NCBI RefSeq assembly: GCF_000717275.1
Contig: NZ_JNYV01000017.1
Coordinates: forward strand, 1 to 19,305
Length of the DNA: 19,305 nt
Direction: 5' to 3'
Source: Kitasatospora arboriphila
GTDB lineage: Bacteria > Actinomycetota > Actinomycetes > Mycobacteriales > Mycobacteriaceae
Shown: positions 7,306 through 15,049 of the stretch, piece by piece
Numbering within the stretch: the first letter of the stretch is position 1
How the letters are laid out: every line of letters starts with the position of its first letter
Notes under the pieces: generated by a model
The model's input: the letters and a program-made list of their open reading frames with translations, nothing else
What the model was told of the DNA's origin: nothing
Databases searched by the model: none
Position numbers and translations under genes: made by a program

Positions 7306-7914
7306 ATGAACGCCACATCAATGTTCTTGGGCTTCGCGCCCTGGATCATCTTCTCTGTCGTCGCCGAACGCGCCGGCGCCGACCACGTCGCGCTGGCCGC
7401 GATCCTCGCGTTCGTGATCGCGCTGGGACTTACCGTCTACGAGACCATGCGCAGTGGCTGGAAGATCCTCGACGTCGCCGGTGTCGCAACTTTCGGAATC
7501 ATTGCCGTGATCGGTCTGGTCGGCAATGAACAAGTCGATGAGTCACTGGTGAACTTCGGTCGCGGTGGATCCACTTTCGTCCTGGCTGCAATCATGGCCA
7601 TCTCGGCGTTCACCATCCCCTTCACCGAGCAGTATGCGCGGCAAAGCGTGGACGAAAGCCTCTGGCACACACCAATGTTCCGCGAGAAAAACAAGAAGAT
7701 CAGCCTCATGTGGGCCGAGATCATCTTTGCCATCGCAGTCGCTCACATCATCGCAGGCATCCTCACCTCTTCCGCTGACCTCGCGGGCTCGCACCCGGGC
7801 AACCTCCTGCTCAACTGGATCATCCCCATTGCCCTGATCGTCTTCGCAATCAAGCGCACCCGGGCAATCGCCGACCGACGACCCACCTCCGCAGACAACC
7901 CGACCGTCGAGTAA
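7306..7914 (+). CDS. Polytopic membrane protein of unknown function (about five to six helices)
   Basis: The 202-residue protein alternates hydrophobic helices (FLGFAPWIIFSVVAE, AAILAFVIALGLTVYE, VATFGIIAVIGLVG, TFVLAAIMAISAFTIPF, WAEIIFAIAVAHIIAGIL, IIPIALIVFAIK) with a polar loop containing W-x-x-P-M-F-R-x-x-N-K-K-I-S. The layout recalls small intracellular-septation-like integral membrane proteins, but I cannot name a family. ATG 7306 is preferred because GAGGA ends 5 nt before it; ATG 7288, six codons upstream, sits just after a TAGCAT -10-like box and could be used on a leaderless transcript. It is the first gene of an apparent three-gene set with the hydrolase 92 nt downstream and the carotenoid-oxygenase fragment. 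Confidence 0.75.
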   Translation: MNATSMFLGFAPWIIFSVVAERAGADHVALAAILAFVIALGLTVYETMRSGWKILDVAGVATFGIIAVIGLVGNEQVDESLVNFGRGGSTFVLAAIMAISAFTIPFTEQYARQSVDESLWHTPMFREKNKKISLMWAEIIFAIAVAHIIAGILTSSADLAGSHPGNLLLNWIIPIALIVFAIKRTRAIADRRPTSADNPTVE

Positions 7915-7940
7915 CGCGCAGACGCCCAAGCCAGGCGCCC

Positions 7941-7990
7941 GACCACGACCACGACATCCAGACCACGACCACGGCAGCCGGACCACAACC
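7941..7990. repeat. 20-bp direct repeat, about 2.5 copies
   Basis: Units begin at 7941, 7961 and 7981. The first two share GACCACGACCACG exactly and the third keeps GACCAC-ACC. The array lies in the gap between the membrane protein and the hydrolase, ending just before the hydrolase ribosome binding site AGAAAGGG at 7991-7998. Confidence 0.6.
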
Positions 7991-8006
7991 AGAAAGGGTG
8001 CGGGCA

Positions 8007-9200
8007 TTGGCATCACACACCTTGTTCAGCAACGACGACTTCGACGGCAACTTCGACCGCACCCTGTACGGGGCGTACTACGGCACCGCCGACCTCGGCG
8101 AAGCGTTCGCCACCGGTCGCGCAATCGGGAAACCCACAGCCGGCAGCTGGCATCAGCACTGGCGCGAGCGCGCCGATCAAGTTCGTGCCGATGCAGAAGC
8201 ATCCCGCGCCGCCGGCCATCGGATCAGCGCGCGTGACGCCTATCTCAGGGCCTCGGAGTACTACCGGCAGTCCTACTTCTTTCTGCGTCACGACATCACC
8301 GATACCCGCCTACTCGCGGCCTTCGAAGCCCACCGCGAAACCTTCGCCAGCTTTGCCGAGCTGACCGACGTCCACGCACAGAAAGTCGCGATTCCCTACC
8401 GCCACGATCTGGGCGAGACCTCGATTCACGGGTGGCTTTTCGCGGCCGACGACTCACAAACCCCTCGCCCTACACTCATCTCTCCGTGCGGATACGACTC
8501 AACCGCCGAATCTGGCTGGTTCACCGTGGTCGGAGCCCTCGAACGCGGATACAACGTACTCAGTGTCGAGGGACCCGGCCAAGGAGCCAGCCTGTACTAC
8601 GACAAGATTCCTTTTCGCCCCGACGCCGAGGTCCCGTACGGGCAGATCATGGACTGGGTGTCAGCCCACGACCTGGTCGATCCAACCCGCATCGCGATGA
8701 TGGGGCGCTCGTTCGCCGGCTACCTCGGGCCGCGGGCCGTCGCCGCCGACAACAGATACGCCGCACTGGTCTGTGATCCCGCGCAACCGGACATGGGGAC
8801 AAAGATCCCCGGCGGCATCGCCGGGAAGATCGCCGCACCGGCCATGACCGCGGCCACACACCTTAGTGCGGACAAAGCCGAGTTCTTCGGCGCCCGAATG
8901 GCTGCACACCACTGCTCGACCATCGCCGAGTACTTCGACGAACTCAAAACTTACACCATGCTCGGAATTGCCTCCCAGATCACCTGTCCGACACTGCTTG
9001 TCGAATCTGAGGGTGACCCCGTCGGCGGTGGAGGCGCCACGCTTATCGGGGCCATCAGCTCCACGACGAAAGAGCTGGTCAACCCTCCGGCTTCAAGCGG
9101 CCTGTCGGGCCATTGCGGCGGTCTCGGCCAGAAAGTCTGGGAACGGATCGTTTTCGACTGGCTCGACACCGTCCTCACCCCGGCCGCAACGCCCCACTAG
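8007..9200 (+). CDS. Alpha/beta hydrolase of the 2,6-dihydropseudooxynicotine hydrolase/FrsA-like type
   Basis: The 397-residue protein has a helical N-terminal part (about 1-125) and an alpha/beta-hydrolase core. The nucleophile elbow is GRSFAGY with Ser235, the acid is probably Asp337 in ESEGDP, and the base is His369 in SGLSGHCGG. The oxyanion region is ISPCGYDST and the strand VLSVEGPGQG is typical of this group, which includes enzymes that cleave C-C or ester bonds of bulky ketones. Substrate is unknown. TTG 8007 is chosen because AGAAAGGG ends 8 nt before it; the GTG at 7998 overlaps that site. A carotenoid-oxygenase fragment follows after 23 bp, so an oxidative cleavage product could once have been its substrate (inference). 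Confidence 0.82.
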   Translation: MASHTLFSNDDFDGNFDRTLYGAYYGTADLGEAFATGRAIGKPTAGSWHQHWRERADQVRADAEASRAAGHRISARDAYLRASEYYRQSYFFLRHDITDTRLLAAFEAHRETFASFAELTDVHAQKVAIPYRHDLGETSIHGWLFAADDSQTPRPTLISPCGYDSTAESGWFTVVGALERGYNVLSVEGPGQGASLYYDKIPFRPDAEVPYGQIMDWVSAHDLVDPTRIAMMGRSFAGYLGPRAVAADNRYAALVCDPAQPDMGTKIPGGIAGKIAAPAMTAATHLSADKAEFFGARMAAHHCSTIAEYFDELKTYTMLGIASQITCPTLLVESEGDPVGGGGATLIGAISSTTKELVNPPASSGLSGHCGGLGQKVWERIVFDWLDTVLTPAATPH

Positions 9201-9223
9201 CCGCGGCATCAGGAGCACCAACA

Positions 9224-9844
9224 ATGAGCTTCACCGCTGATCCCCATCGGCCGGCTCCCGTCGACCTGTCCCACCGACACCTCACTGGCGTTTTCGCCCC
9301 GCAACGAGACGAGGTGGACCACAACGATCTGCACATCATCGGCGATCTCCCAGACGACTTGAGTGGCAGCTACCTACGCAACGGCCCGAATCCGCGTTTT
9401 GATCCGATCGGATCGTTCGTATTCCCTCTCGATGGTGACGGCATGGTGCACCGGGTCACTCTCGACAACGGCCGCGCCTCGTACAGCAACCGTTTCGTAC
9501 GCACTCCCATGGTCGAGCTGGAAGAGCAACACGGACAAGCAATTTGGTCCGGCATCACCGACGGCTACACCCCACCTGCGAGCGTTGTGGGGGAAGGGCT
9601 CGCCGGGACGACCCGCGCGCTGCCCGACATCAGCATCGTGCACCACAGCGGTCGCCTGATGGCCATGGCCGAAGCGGACAAGCCCTACCGACTCGATCCT
9701 GCAACCCTGGCGACGCTGGGTGAAGAGGACTGCGATGGCGCCATGCGAGTGGGAAGCACCGCCCATCCGACGGATCGATACCGCAGGAGTAACGCCACCT
9801 CTCCCGCGTGGACCAAGCACGCTTATCCCGCCCAAAAGGTCTGA
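9224..9844 (+). pseudogene. Carotenoid cleavage dioxygenase, N-terminal fragment only
   Basis: From ATG 9224 (AGGAG 8 nt upstream) about 180 residues match the start of the carotenoid-oxygenase/RPE65 beta-propeller family: GDLPDDLSGSYLRNGPNPRF, FPLDGDGMVHRV, YSNRFVRTP, ALPDISIVHHSGRLMAMAEA and CDGAMRVGSTAHP. The last contains the first iron-ligand His. The frame then degenerates: the expected AHPxID continuation appears one frame over as RRIDTAG from about 9770, and the gene ends at 9844 with a foreign tail. Family members are about 450-500 residues with four His ligands; three are missing, so the product cannot be active. The intact ribosome site and good codon pattern suggest recent loss. 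Family members split conjugated double bonds of carotenoids or stilbenes. Confidence 0.82.
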
Positions 9845-10058
9845 TCGGAACCTCTCGAGGTGAAAGTGTTGTGGCAGTTGCGATGTCTGCCGTGGGTTGG
9901 GTGAGGGGCGAGCACAACGCAGGCACTTGTTCGATTGCTAGTATCTGTTGCCCTGTATACCCCAGGGGTCGAACGCTTTTGTTATCCCGCGCTCGCTGCC
10001 TTCGCTGATACCCTCCGCTCGCGATTCTTGTGTTTGGCCCTCCTGAGAGGGTCCACCT

Positions 10059-10083
10059 CTGTCTTGCCAGAAGGGCAAAACAG
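10059..10083. repeat. Inverted repeat, 10-bp arms, one mismatch
   Basis: CTGTCTTGCC and GGCAAAACAG pair at nine of ten positions around a 5-nt AGAAG loop. It could form a stable stem-loop in RNA. It is part of the dyad cluster upstream of the RHH gene. Confidence 0.5.
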
Positions 10084-10277
10084 TGGGTGGCACCAGGCCT
10101 GCCGTACCGGCCCCGAGGCAGACGACAGTGGTGAACGTTGCCGAGATCGCAGATCGCGCAACCTGCGCCGCGCCCAGCTCATCGTGGCATCGGTCTGTCC
10201 GTGCTCGGATCCGCTGAGGGGTGACGGGGCAACTGTCCACCAACCACGAGACACAGCCCGCACGGATCGGAAGCCGG

Positions 10278-10305
10278 GTTGTATCAAGCCAAGTCCTGAT
10301 ACAAC
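10278..10305. promoter_or_regulatory. Perfect inverted repeat GTTGTATCA-N10-TGATACAAC (probable protein-binding site)
   Basis: Two perfect 9-bp arms are separated by 10 bp, so arm centres are 19 bp apart, close to two helical turns, as for dimer or dimer-pair binding. It lies about 125 bp upstream of the small ribbon-helix-helix gene, whose product is a natural candidate ligand; a Rep or partition protein is the alternative. Confidence 0.5.
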
Positions 10306-10430
10306 ACGGACACGCCAAGTGATGGACCTCGCCCGAGTTTGCGAACCCTCATCGAATTCTAGGTCACCAAAATACGCGGTCACCGGCGTGTCCTACCCGA
10401 ATTAAATTTCTGTGCCCGCAAAATCAACCC

Positions 10431-10646
10431 ATGGCCACCACACCACGCAAACGAGGGCGCCCCTCTAAGGGACCACGCGAGGAACTCAAATGTCGCGTGC
10501 CTGTCGGTCTCAAGAGCGATACCGCTGCGGTGGCCGGTGAGTGCGGGATGACGACGCAGGACTGGCTCGAGGCGGTCATCAACGCGGCCGTCCGTGATCG
10601 CGTCAATCCTCGACATCAGGAGGTGCTGTTCCCTAGAAGCGCATGA
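10431..10646 (+). CDS. Small ribbon-helix-helix (CopG/Arc-like) DNA-binding protein
   Basis: The 71-residue protein has a basic arm (TPRKRGRPSKGPREE), a short beta strand (KCRVPVGL), helix 1 (KSDTAAVAGECG) and helix 2 (TTQDWLEAVINAAVRDRV), the order of ribbon-helix-helix regulators. RGRPSKG resembles an AT-hook, which could add minor-groove contacts. Such proteins act as copy-number repressors, partition partners or antitoxins. Position before a Rep-like gene favours plasmid copy control or partition; no toxin-like gene is adjacent. No ribosome site is seen before ATG 10431; a TAAATT -10-like box lies at 10403-10408. A strong terminator follows, so it is transcribed apart from rep. Confidence 0.68.
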   Translation: MATTPRKRGRPSKGPREELKCRVPVGLKSDTAAVAGECGMTTQDWLEAVINAAVRDRVNPRHQEVLFPRSA

Positions 10647-10697
10647 GGATGACTACCCACATCTGAATATTGCGGTTCATCTCGTCCCTTTGAGATC

Positions 10698-10734
10698 GAG
10701 AAAGCCCCCTGGCTGCCGGGCCAGAGGGCTTCTC
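10698..10734 (+). terminator. Hairpin terminator after the RHH gene
   Basis: GAGAAAGCCCCCTGGC pairs with GCCAGAGGGCTTCTC around a 6-nt TGCCGG loop, with one bulge and one mismatch, followed by TTCAAAGTTT. The strong G+C stem 50 bp after the stop codon and just before the rep gene fits a Rho-independent type terminator. Confidence 0.72.
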
Positions 10735-10812
10735 TTCAAAGTTTGAACACAGAGCGCTAACTCTGAGTCAGGACGGTTTGCAGCCGCCCCATTCCCCGAA
10801 GGGACTGTCTTG

Positions 10813-12075
10813 GTGGACAGGTCTCAGGGTAGCGCGCACCCTAAAGGGTGTGCAATCCCTGCACATCACGTGTCGGAAACAGAATCCGACATTATTCTTC
10901 GGCCGCGCGTGTACTGCGGTTCTTCTCCGAAACGCCCACGCCGCGGTTTTGCGACGACGCGGTTCGGCCCTTTGGCGGCGATCGTTGCTCGTTCGCGCCC
11001 AGGAGCGAGCAAAGAGAAGATCCTCGAGTTGCTGCGCACACGTGACCGCATCGCGCTTGATGTCGGCCGCCGCGCCTATGCCGGCGTTCCCTGCTGGCAT
11101 ACAGCTGAGCAGTGGCTCACCTGGGATGTCCAGGTCGCATATGCCCTGCACTACGACCGCATCCGTCCGCTGATCGGCGCGCACGGACCCTCACGAAAGA
11201 ACGACATCGCACTCAAAACGTTGGTGAAGATTGCCGCCGCACACGCAGTGCACGCCGACTTCTCAACGGGTCGCAATTGTCGGCCCACAGTTGAGCTAAT
11301 TGCACGCATCACCGGGTATAGGCCGCGGACCGTCTCGCGTGCCCGCAAGGTCCTCGTACACCTGGGCCTTGCGACCGAAATACTGCGCGGCCGGCAACGA
11401 ACTCTTGCCGAACGCCTGGCCTCGCATCGGGTCGGAGACAGTAGCCAAGGTTGGGCCAGTGTCTATGCCTTGCACGGCGTCCAGGTTGTGGATAAACGCC
11501 GAGGTCATACCCAGGCGGCACCCCACCTCGTAGAGCGCCCTTTAGGGCGCACCTCCCACCCCCGTAGATACTCACTAACCCACGCCGGCGATGCCGGAAA
11601 GCTCAAAGGCCGCGCTACGCGCGACCGAGCTGAAGACAGGCGGCGAATTCGCCGGCCCGAACCTGACCAGAGCGGTGCGTTACTGGCCACGAGATGGCGC
11701 CAGAACCCCCAAACACCGCACTGGGCGCGCAAATACTCCCCCGCTGCTTGGTCCCACGTACTGGCCAAACCAGCCGCTCACGGCTGGACCGATCGAGACC
11801 TCAACGCACTGCTTCGTGACTACACACTCACTGGCAACGGGAACTGGATCGCAGCAGACCCTCACCGCCCCATCCCACTGCTCGCCATGATCCTCAACAA
11901 GCATGACGACCTCCGCAACCGTCCAGCGGCCATCGACGACGCCCGCGAACACGAAGCCCGCCAAAAGCAGATTGCGATTCGGGCCTGCAGTCGCTGTGAC
12001 GAACAAGGATGGCAACTGCCCTACGGCGACACCGCGGTGCGCTGCGCCCACGCGAAGCATGGTGGCGGCCGGTGA
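10813..12075 (+). CDS. Plasmid replication-initiator-like protein (winged HTH, C-terminal Cys-rich finger)
   Basis: The 420-residue basic protein has a region AEQWLTWDVQVAYALHY, then a winged helix at about residues 155-190 (STGRNCRPTVELIARITGYR, TVSRARKVLVHLGL), a low-complexity basic linker (about 240-300), a C-terminal helical part (ARKYSPAAWSHVLAKPAAHG) and a finger-like CSRC-(x)-DEQGW ... RCAHAK. This architecture is that of HTH replication proteins found on actinobacterial plasmids and integrative elements, which bind the origin to start replication; the assignment is from memory of the family. GTG 10813 follows GAAGGGA by 8 nt; TTG 10810 and GTG 10870 are alternatives. Two palindromes with a CCCTAAAGGG core lie inside the gene. 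A P450 gene follows 23 bp later. Confidence 0.65.
   Translation: MDRSQGSAHPKGCAIPAHHVSETESDIILRPRVYCGSSPKRPRRGFATTRFGPLAAIVARSRPGASKEKILELLRTRDRIALDVGRRAYAGVPCWHTAEQWLTWDVQVAYALHYDRIRPLIGAHGPSRKNDIALKTLVKIAAAHAVHADFSTGRNCRPTVELIARITGYRPRTVSRARKVLVHLGLATEILRGRQRTLAERLASHRVGDSSQGWASVYALHGVQVVDKRRGHTQAAPHLVERPLGRTSHPRRYSLTHAGDAGKLKGRATRDRAEDRRRIRRPEPDQSGALLATRWRQNPQTPHWARKYSPAAWSHVLAKPAAHGWTDRDLNALLRDYTLTGNGNWIAADPHRPIPLLAMILNKHDDLRNRPAAIDDAREHEARQKQIAIRACSRCDEQGWQLPYGDTAVRCAHAKHGGGR
10834..10853. repeat. Inverted repeat with CCCTAAAGGG core at the rep 5' end
   Basis: GCGCACCCT and AGGGTGTGC pair at eight of nine positions around AA. It overlaps the first codons of rep, where a bound protein or RNA hairpin could limit its expression. 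The same 10-bp core recurs in opposite orientation at 11538-11547. Confidence 0.45.
11535..11550. repeat. Perfect inverted repeat GCGCCCT-TT-AGGGCGC inside rep
   Basis: Seven-bp perfect arms around TT. The core CCCTTTAGGG is the reverse complement of the core at 10839-10848. A recurring core in the rep gene suggests a binding site; coincidence in GC-rich coding DNA is possible. Confidence 0.4.
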
Positions 12076-12098
12076 ATACGGTGTGGAAACCTAGCCTC

Positions 12099-13475
12099 AT
12101 GGCCACAGATCTGAGCAGGCTTCCGCATGCTCCGGGACGACTCCCACTTCTCGGCGACGTCACCAGCGTGGACCGACACAGGCCCACCCAGCATGAAATG
12201 ACGCTATCGCGGGACTTAGGGCCGATATTCCAGCGCAAACTCTTGAACGACCGGCTGGTCATCGTCGCTGGCAGTGCCCTCGCGAACGAGTGCACGAACG
12301 AGGACAGCTGGGCGCGAGCTCTCCTCGGACCGGGGTTGAGTCTGCGGAAAGTCGCCGACGATGGACTGTTCACTGCGCGCACATCAGACCCAGCATGGGG
12401 GCGCGCTCGCCGAGTGCTGACTCCGGCTTTCACCCAAAACGCCATGCGTGTTCACCACCAGGCGATGCTTTCTGTCGCCAACGATCTGCGGGACAGCTGG
12501 ACAAGTTCCGAGACGGACGTCGTCGACGTCACCACTGCGATGACACACACGACACTGGAAGTGATCGCACGAGCCGGATTCAGCATGGGCCTGGGATTAT
12601 TCGGTGATCAGAGTGGTTCAGTCGACAATGCACGGGCGTTCCTCGATGCACTCGGCCGCACGCTTGTGTGGGCCTCGGAGTCTACGAACGACTTGCCTCT
12701 CATCGGACATGTCCGAGAGGCTTTCCGACAACGTCAACTACGTCGCGATATCGCGACCGTCCAATCGACGGTCGATCACATTATCGAGATGCGCACATAC
12801 GCTGGCCAGGTTAAATCGACTGATCTGCTCGATCTGATGCTCTCCACCGCTGACCCAGAAACTGGGCAATTGCTCGACCACAACAACGTTCGCAACCAAA
12901 TTCTGACTTTTCTCGTGGCAGGCCACGAGACCACCGCATCACTGCTCGAAACCACGCTCTTCTACGTCGCCCAAGACGCTGGCCTCCAGGGTCGCCTACG
13001 CACGGAAGCAGCAACACTGAAAGCTGCGGACTACGCATATACGGCCGTCGCAGGCTTGCGGGACATACGCGCCACTCTGAACGAAGTCCTGCGGCTTTGG
13101 CCTCCTCTCCCGGGTCTTTTCCGTGTGTCGCGCCGCGATCAAACGCTAGGCGGCTACCACGTCCCAGCTGGGCGAGCCGTTTTCGTACTAGCCCTGGCTG
13201 CGCAGCGTGATCCCACTGTCTGGGGTGATTCTGCCGACGATTTCAACCCCTTCCGGGCTAAACCGACACGGAACGCATTCTTCCGGCCTTGGGGTATTGG
13301 CCCGCGAAGCTGCATTGGCCGCGCGTTTGCGTTTCATGAAGCTACGTTAATGATCGCGCACATTCTCAACAATTTTGAGCTCTCCGCCCCAGCACCAGCG
13401 CAGCTGAACATCCGCGAGCGCGGCGCGCTCCGTCCTGAAGCATTCCAAGTGAAAGTCGCTAGCGTAGCTAAATAG
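12099..13475 (+). CDS. Cytochrome P450, CYP102-like stand-alone heme domain
   Basis: The 458-residue protein shows the I-helix AGHETTA (274-280), the K-helix E329-x-x-R332 in NEVLRLWPPLPG, and the heme loop PWGIGPRSCIG with ligand Cys405; the usual Phe of the heme signature is Trp. The N-terminus (LPLLGD, RDLGPIF, DDGLFTARTSDPAWGRARRV, LTPAFTQNAM) follows CYP102 (P450 BM3-type) heme domains, fatty-acid hydroxylases, but no reductase is fused: the protein ends after the heme domain. It therefore needs separate redox partners, none of which are in this window. ATG 12099 is chosen by family alignment; no ribosome site is seen. It follows rep by 23 bp and may share its transcript, suggesting it is cargo. 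Confidence 0.9.
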   Translation: MATDLSRLPHAPGRLPLLGDVTSVDRHRPTQHEMTLSRDLGPIFQRKLLNDRLVIVAGSALANECTNEDSWARALLGPGLSLRKVADDGLFTARTSDPAWGRARRVLTPAFTQNAMRVHHQAMLSVANDLRDSWTSSETDVVDVTTAMTHTTLEVIARAGFSMGLGLFGDQSGSVDNARAFLDALGRTLVWASESTNDLPLIGHVREAFRQRQLRRDIATVQSTVDHIIEMRTYAGQVKSTDLLDLMLSTADPETGQLLDHNNVRNQILTFLVAGHETTASLLETTLFYVAQDAGLQGRLRTEAATLKAADYAYTAVAGLRDIRATLNEVLRLWPPLPGLFRVSRRDQTLGGYHVPAGRAVFVLALAAQRDPTVWGDSADDFNPFRAKPTRNAFFRPWGIGPRSCIGRAFAFHEATLMIAHILNNFELSAPAPAQLNIRERGALRPEAFQVKVASVAK

Positions 13476-13511
13476 CAGGTCGCCCATAGTTTTTGTGTGG
13501 AGCGGTACAGC

Positions 13512-13517
13512 TAGCAT
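13512..13517 (+). promoter_or_regulatory. -10-like box TAGCAT placed for a leaderless transcript
   Basis: TAGCAT fits TANNNT and ends 8 nt before ATG 13526, so transcription would start at or within two bases of the ATG. No ribosome binding site is present. -35 is not clear. Confidence 0.45.
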
Positions 13518-13525
13518 GGCCCCCC

Positions 13526-14542
13526 ATGAGCTGGTACATCATCGAAACACTTGAGCGCCCGCCAAGCATGTCCGTCGTATTTAAAGATGGCAAATTGCGT
13601 GACTGGACTCCCGTTACGAGTCTTCGACGGGAGACGAACGTTCACACCGAGACTCTGGTGAAAGTCCTTGAGGAAGTTCGCCGGAGTGGACAGCGGATCC
13701 AGCCGATTGAAGTTCCCGGCTATCAGGGGCCCAGACGTGTTTCTGCATTTCCCATTCTCAGCCACGACAAACAGGTCTACGGCATTCAATTGTGGGTAGG
13801 TGGACCCAGCGAACCGATCCCACACCCTCGAATCACCGCCGCGGTTAGCTGGGACACAAAGACACTGCAGGTCAGCCAGGGCTTGGAGTCATGGCTGATG
13901 AGCACCAACGATGCCGATGGATTCCGTCGAAACCGGAACTCTGGGGAGTTCATGCGCAAAGTCGTTCGCTACGACAATGTGGACGAGTTAACTGAGCACG
14001 CCATTAACCCGGTACCAGGTCGAACACTGGTTTCTGACATGGTGATCCTCCACGACGAGGGCCATCTAATGCGATGGAACGCGGTCACGCGTAACCGCAA
14101 TGACGACGAAAAGCACGGGCTCGTCAGCATTAACCACGACGTGTCGGATGCACTCGATCCTCAGGTGGGTGCTCTCGAGCACCTAGGGGTGACCGAGGCC
14201 GACCCAAATGGGAACGTTTCGGCGCTCATCGCTTTTCCGAATGGGAACGAAACTGTTGTCGTGGTTAAGTTCTTGACCAAACCACCGGAGTGGATCGATT
14301 ATCGCCTTGACGGCTCGAACGACATCATCCACCCAGAGGATTGGCCGCTCCTTCGGCGCAACCAAAACTTGCTGTCGGCTGGCACCCCCGGCGCACGGGT
14401 CACATCCCAGGTGCGGATTCGTACCTCCGACCCAGAAAAATGGGTGGCAGTGAACCTGGTCGAGTGGCGCTACCCAGGCACGGTTGGCGACAAGCTCCAC
14501 ATTGTGCAGTTCTCGCGCATCACCCCTACCGGCGAAAGATGA
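13526..14542 (+). CDS. GAF/PAS-like sensory or scaffold protein (DUF5593-like), function unknown
   Basis: The 338-residue protein opens MSWYIIETLERPPSMSVVFK. A middle region (RRVSAFPILSHDKQVYGIQL) looks GAF-like, and a C-terminal region around IDYRLDGSNDIIHPEDWPLL and VNLVEWRYPGTVG reads like a PAS domain with its PAC segment. This resembles actinobacterial proteins annotated as DUF5593/DUF5628 with GAF or PAS folds; that match is from memory and moderate. No output domain or transmembrane helix is present, so it may act by binding a partner. ATG 13526 has no ribosome site but lies 8 nt after a TAGCAT box, consistent with leaderless expression. The next gene could start within its stop codon (ATGA at 14539) or at 14623. 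Confidence 0.65.
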   Translation: MSWYIIETLERPPSMSVVFKDGKLRDWTPVTSLRRETNVHTETLVKVLEEVRRSGQRIQPIEVPGYQGPRRVSAFPILSHDKQVYGIQLWVGGPSEPIPHPRITAAVSWDTKTLQVSQGLESWLMSTNDADGFRRNRNSGEFMRKVVRYDNVDELTEHAINPVPGRTLVSDMVILHDEGHLMRWNAVTRNRNDDEKHGLVSINHDVSDALDPQVGALEHLGVTEADPNGNVSALIAFPNGNETVVVVKFLTKPPEWIDYRLDGSNDIIHPEDWPLLRRNQNLLSAGTPGARVTSQVRIRTSDPEKWVAVNLVEWRYPGTVGDKLHIVQFSRITPTGER

Positions 14543-14622
14543 TCGGCCGAGCCGTCCCCACTCGGCGTGGCTGGTTTCATGCAGGGGGCGGTTGGCTCGA
14601 TCTTTCCAGTCATGCTCAGGGG

Positions 14623-14994
14623 ATGAACGACCGAGCTTTACTCCTTCGGCTTCGGCCCGAACCGCCCACGCGAAACGTCAAGGAGGTCGGTGACCACCTC
14701 GGGACTGGAAGGCGGGAGATCGCCCAGGCCGACTACCGCGACCCTGTGGACGTTCGAACGGTTGGTGACTTCGTTGAGCCGGCCCGTCGTCTCCGGGAAG
14801 TCACCAACGCGGCCACCGAACCGTCCACCATTGCGCACATTCTGTGGCTCAACCACTCTCAGCCCCACCAGACCCGACGCGCGCTCGCCAAGGCCGTGAA
14901 TGTTCACCATGGCACCGTCAGCCGCATCCTGGATGCTTGGGGAGAACACCGCGAGGACATCGACGGGGTCGATCAGGATCCGGCACGGCAATAA
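14623..14994 (+). CDS. Small HTH-containing protein of unknown role
   Basis: The 123-residue protein ends with a helix-turn-helix-like segment, TRRALAKAVNVHHGTVSRIL (about residues 82-101), followed by an acidic tail. The first half (NVKEVGDHLGTGRREIAQAD, TVGDFVEPARRLREVT) is predicted helical. It could be a small regulator. ATG 14623 sits 6 nt after CATGCT, a near -10 box, which fits leaderless initiation seen in its neighbours; an alternative ATG at 14539 overlaps the previous stop codon (ATGA). An opposite-strand open frame of similar span has poorer composition. Confidence 0.5.
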   Translation: MNDRALLLRLRPEPPTRNVKEVGDHLGTGRREIAQADYRDPVDVRTVGDFVEPARRLREVTNAATEPSTIAHILWLNHSQPHQTRRALAKAVNVHHGTVSRILDAWGEHREDIDGVDQDPARQ

Positions 14995-15049
14995 GCCATG
15001 GTGTAGCAGCCCAGGAAGAGCTGTCAGCGGGGGATGAGAACATCGTTCG

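Larger units (their letters stand above)
9845..10430. other. Gene-free, hairpin-rich region upstream of the RHH/Rep genes (candidate replication control or origin)
   Basis: These 586 bases have no convincing gene. They hold a series of inverted repeats: CCCTG/CAGGG at 9951-9967, CCCTC/GAGGG at 10038-10051, a 10-bp stem with one mismatch at 10059-10083 and a perfect 9-bp repeat at 10278-10305. Such clustering beside a small DNA-binding protein and a Rep-like gene fits a plasmid origin, copy-control RNA or partition site. Function is inferred. Confidence 0.4.

Noticed and set aside
9960..10030. CGCTCGC-rich patch as a linear-plasmid telomere
   Set aside because: The expected GCTNCGC palindromic telomere motifs are absent and the patch is internal.
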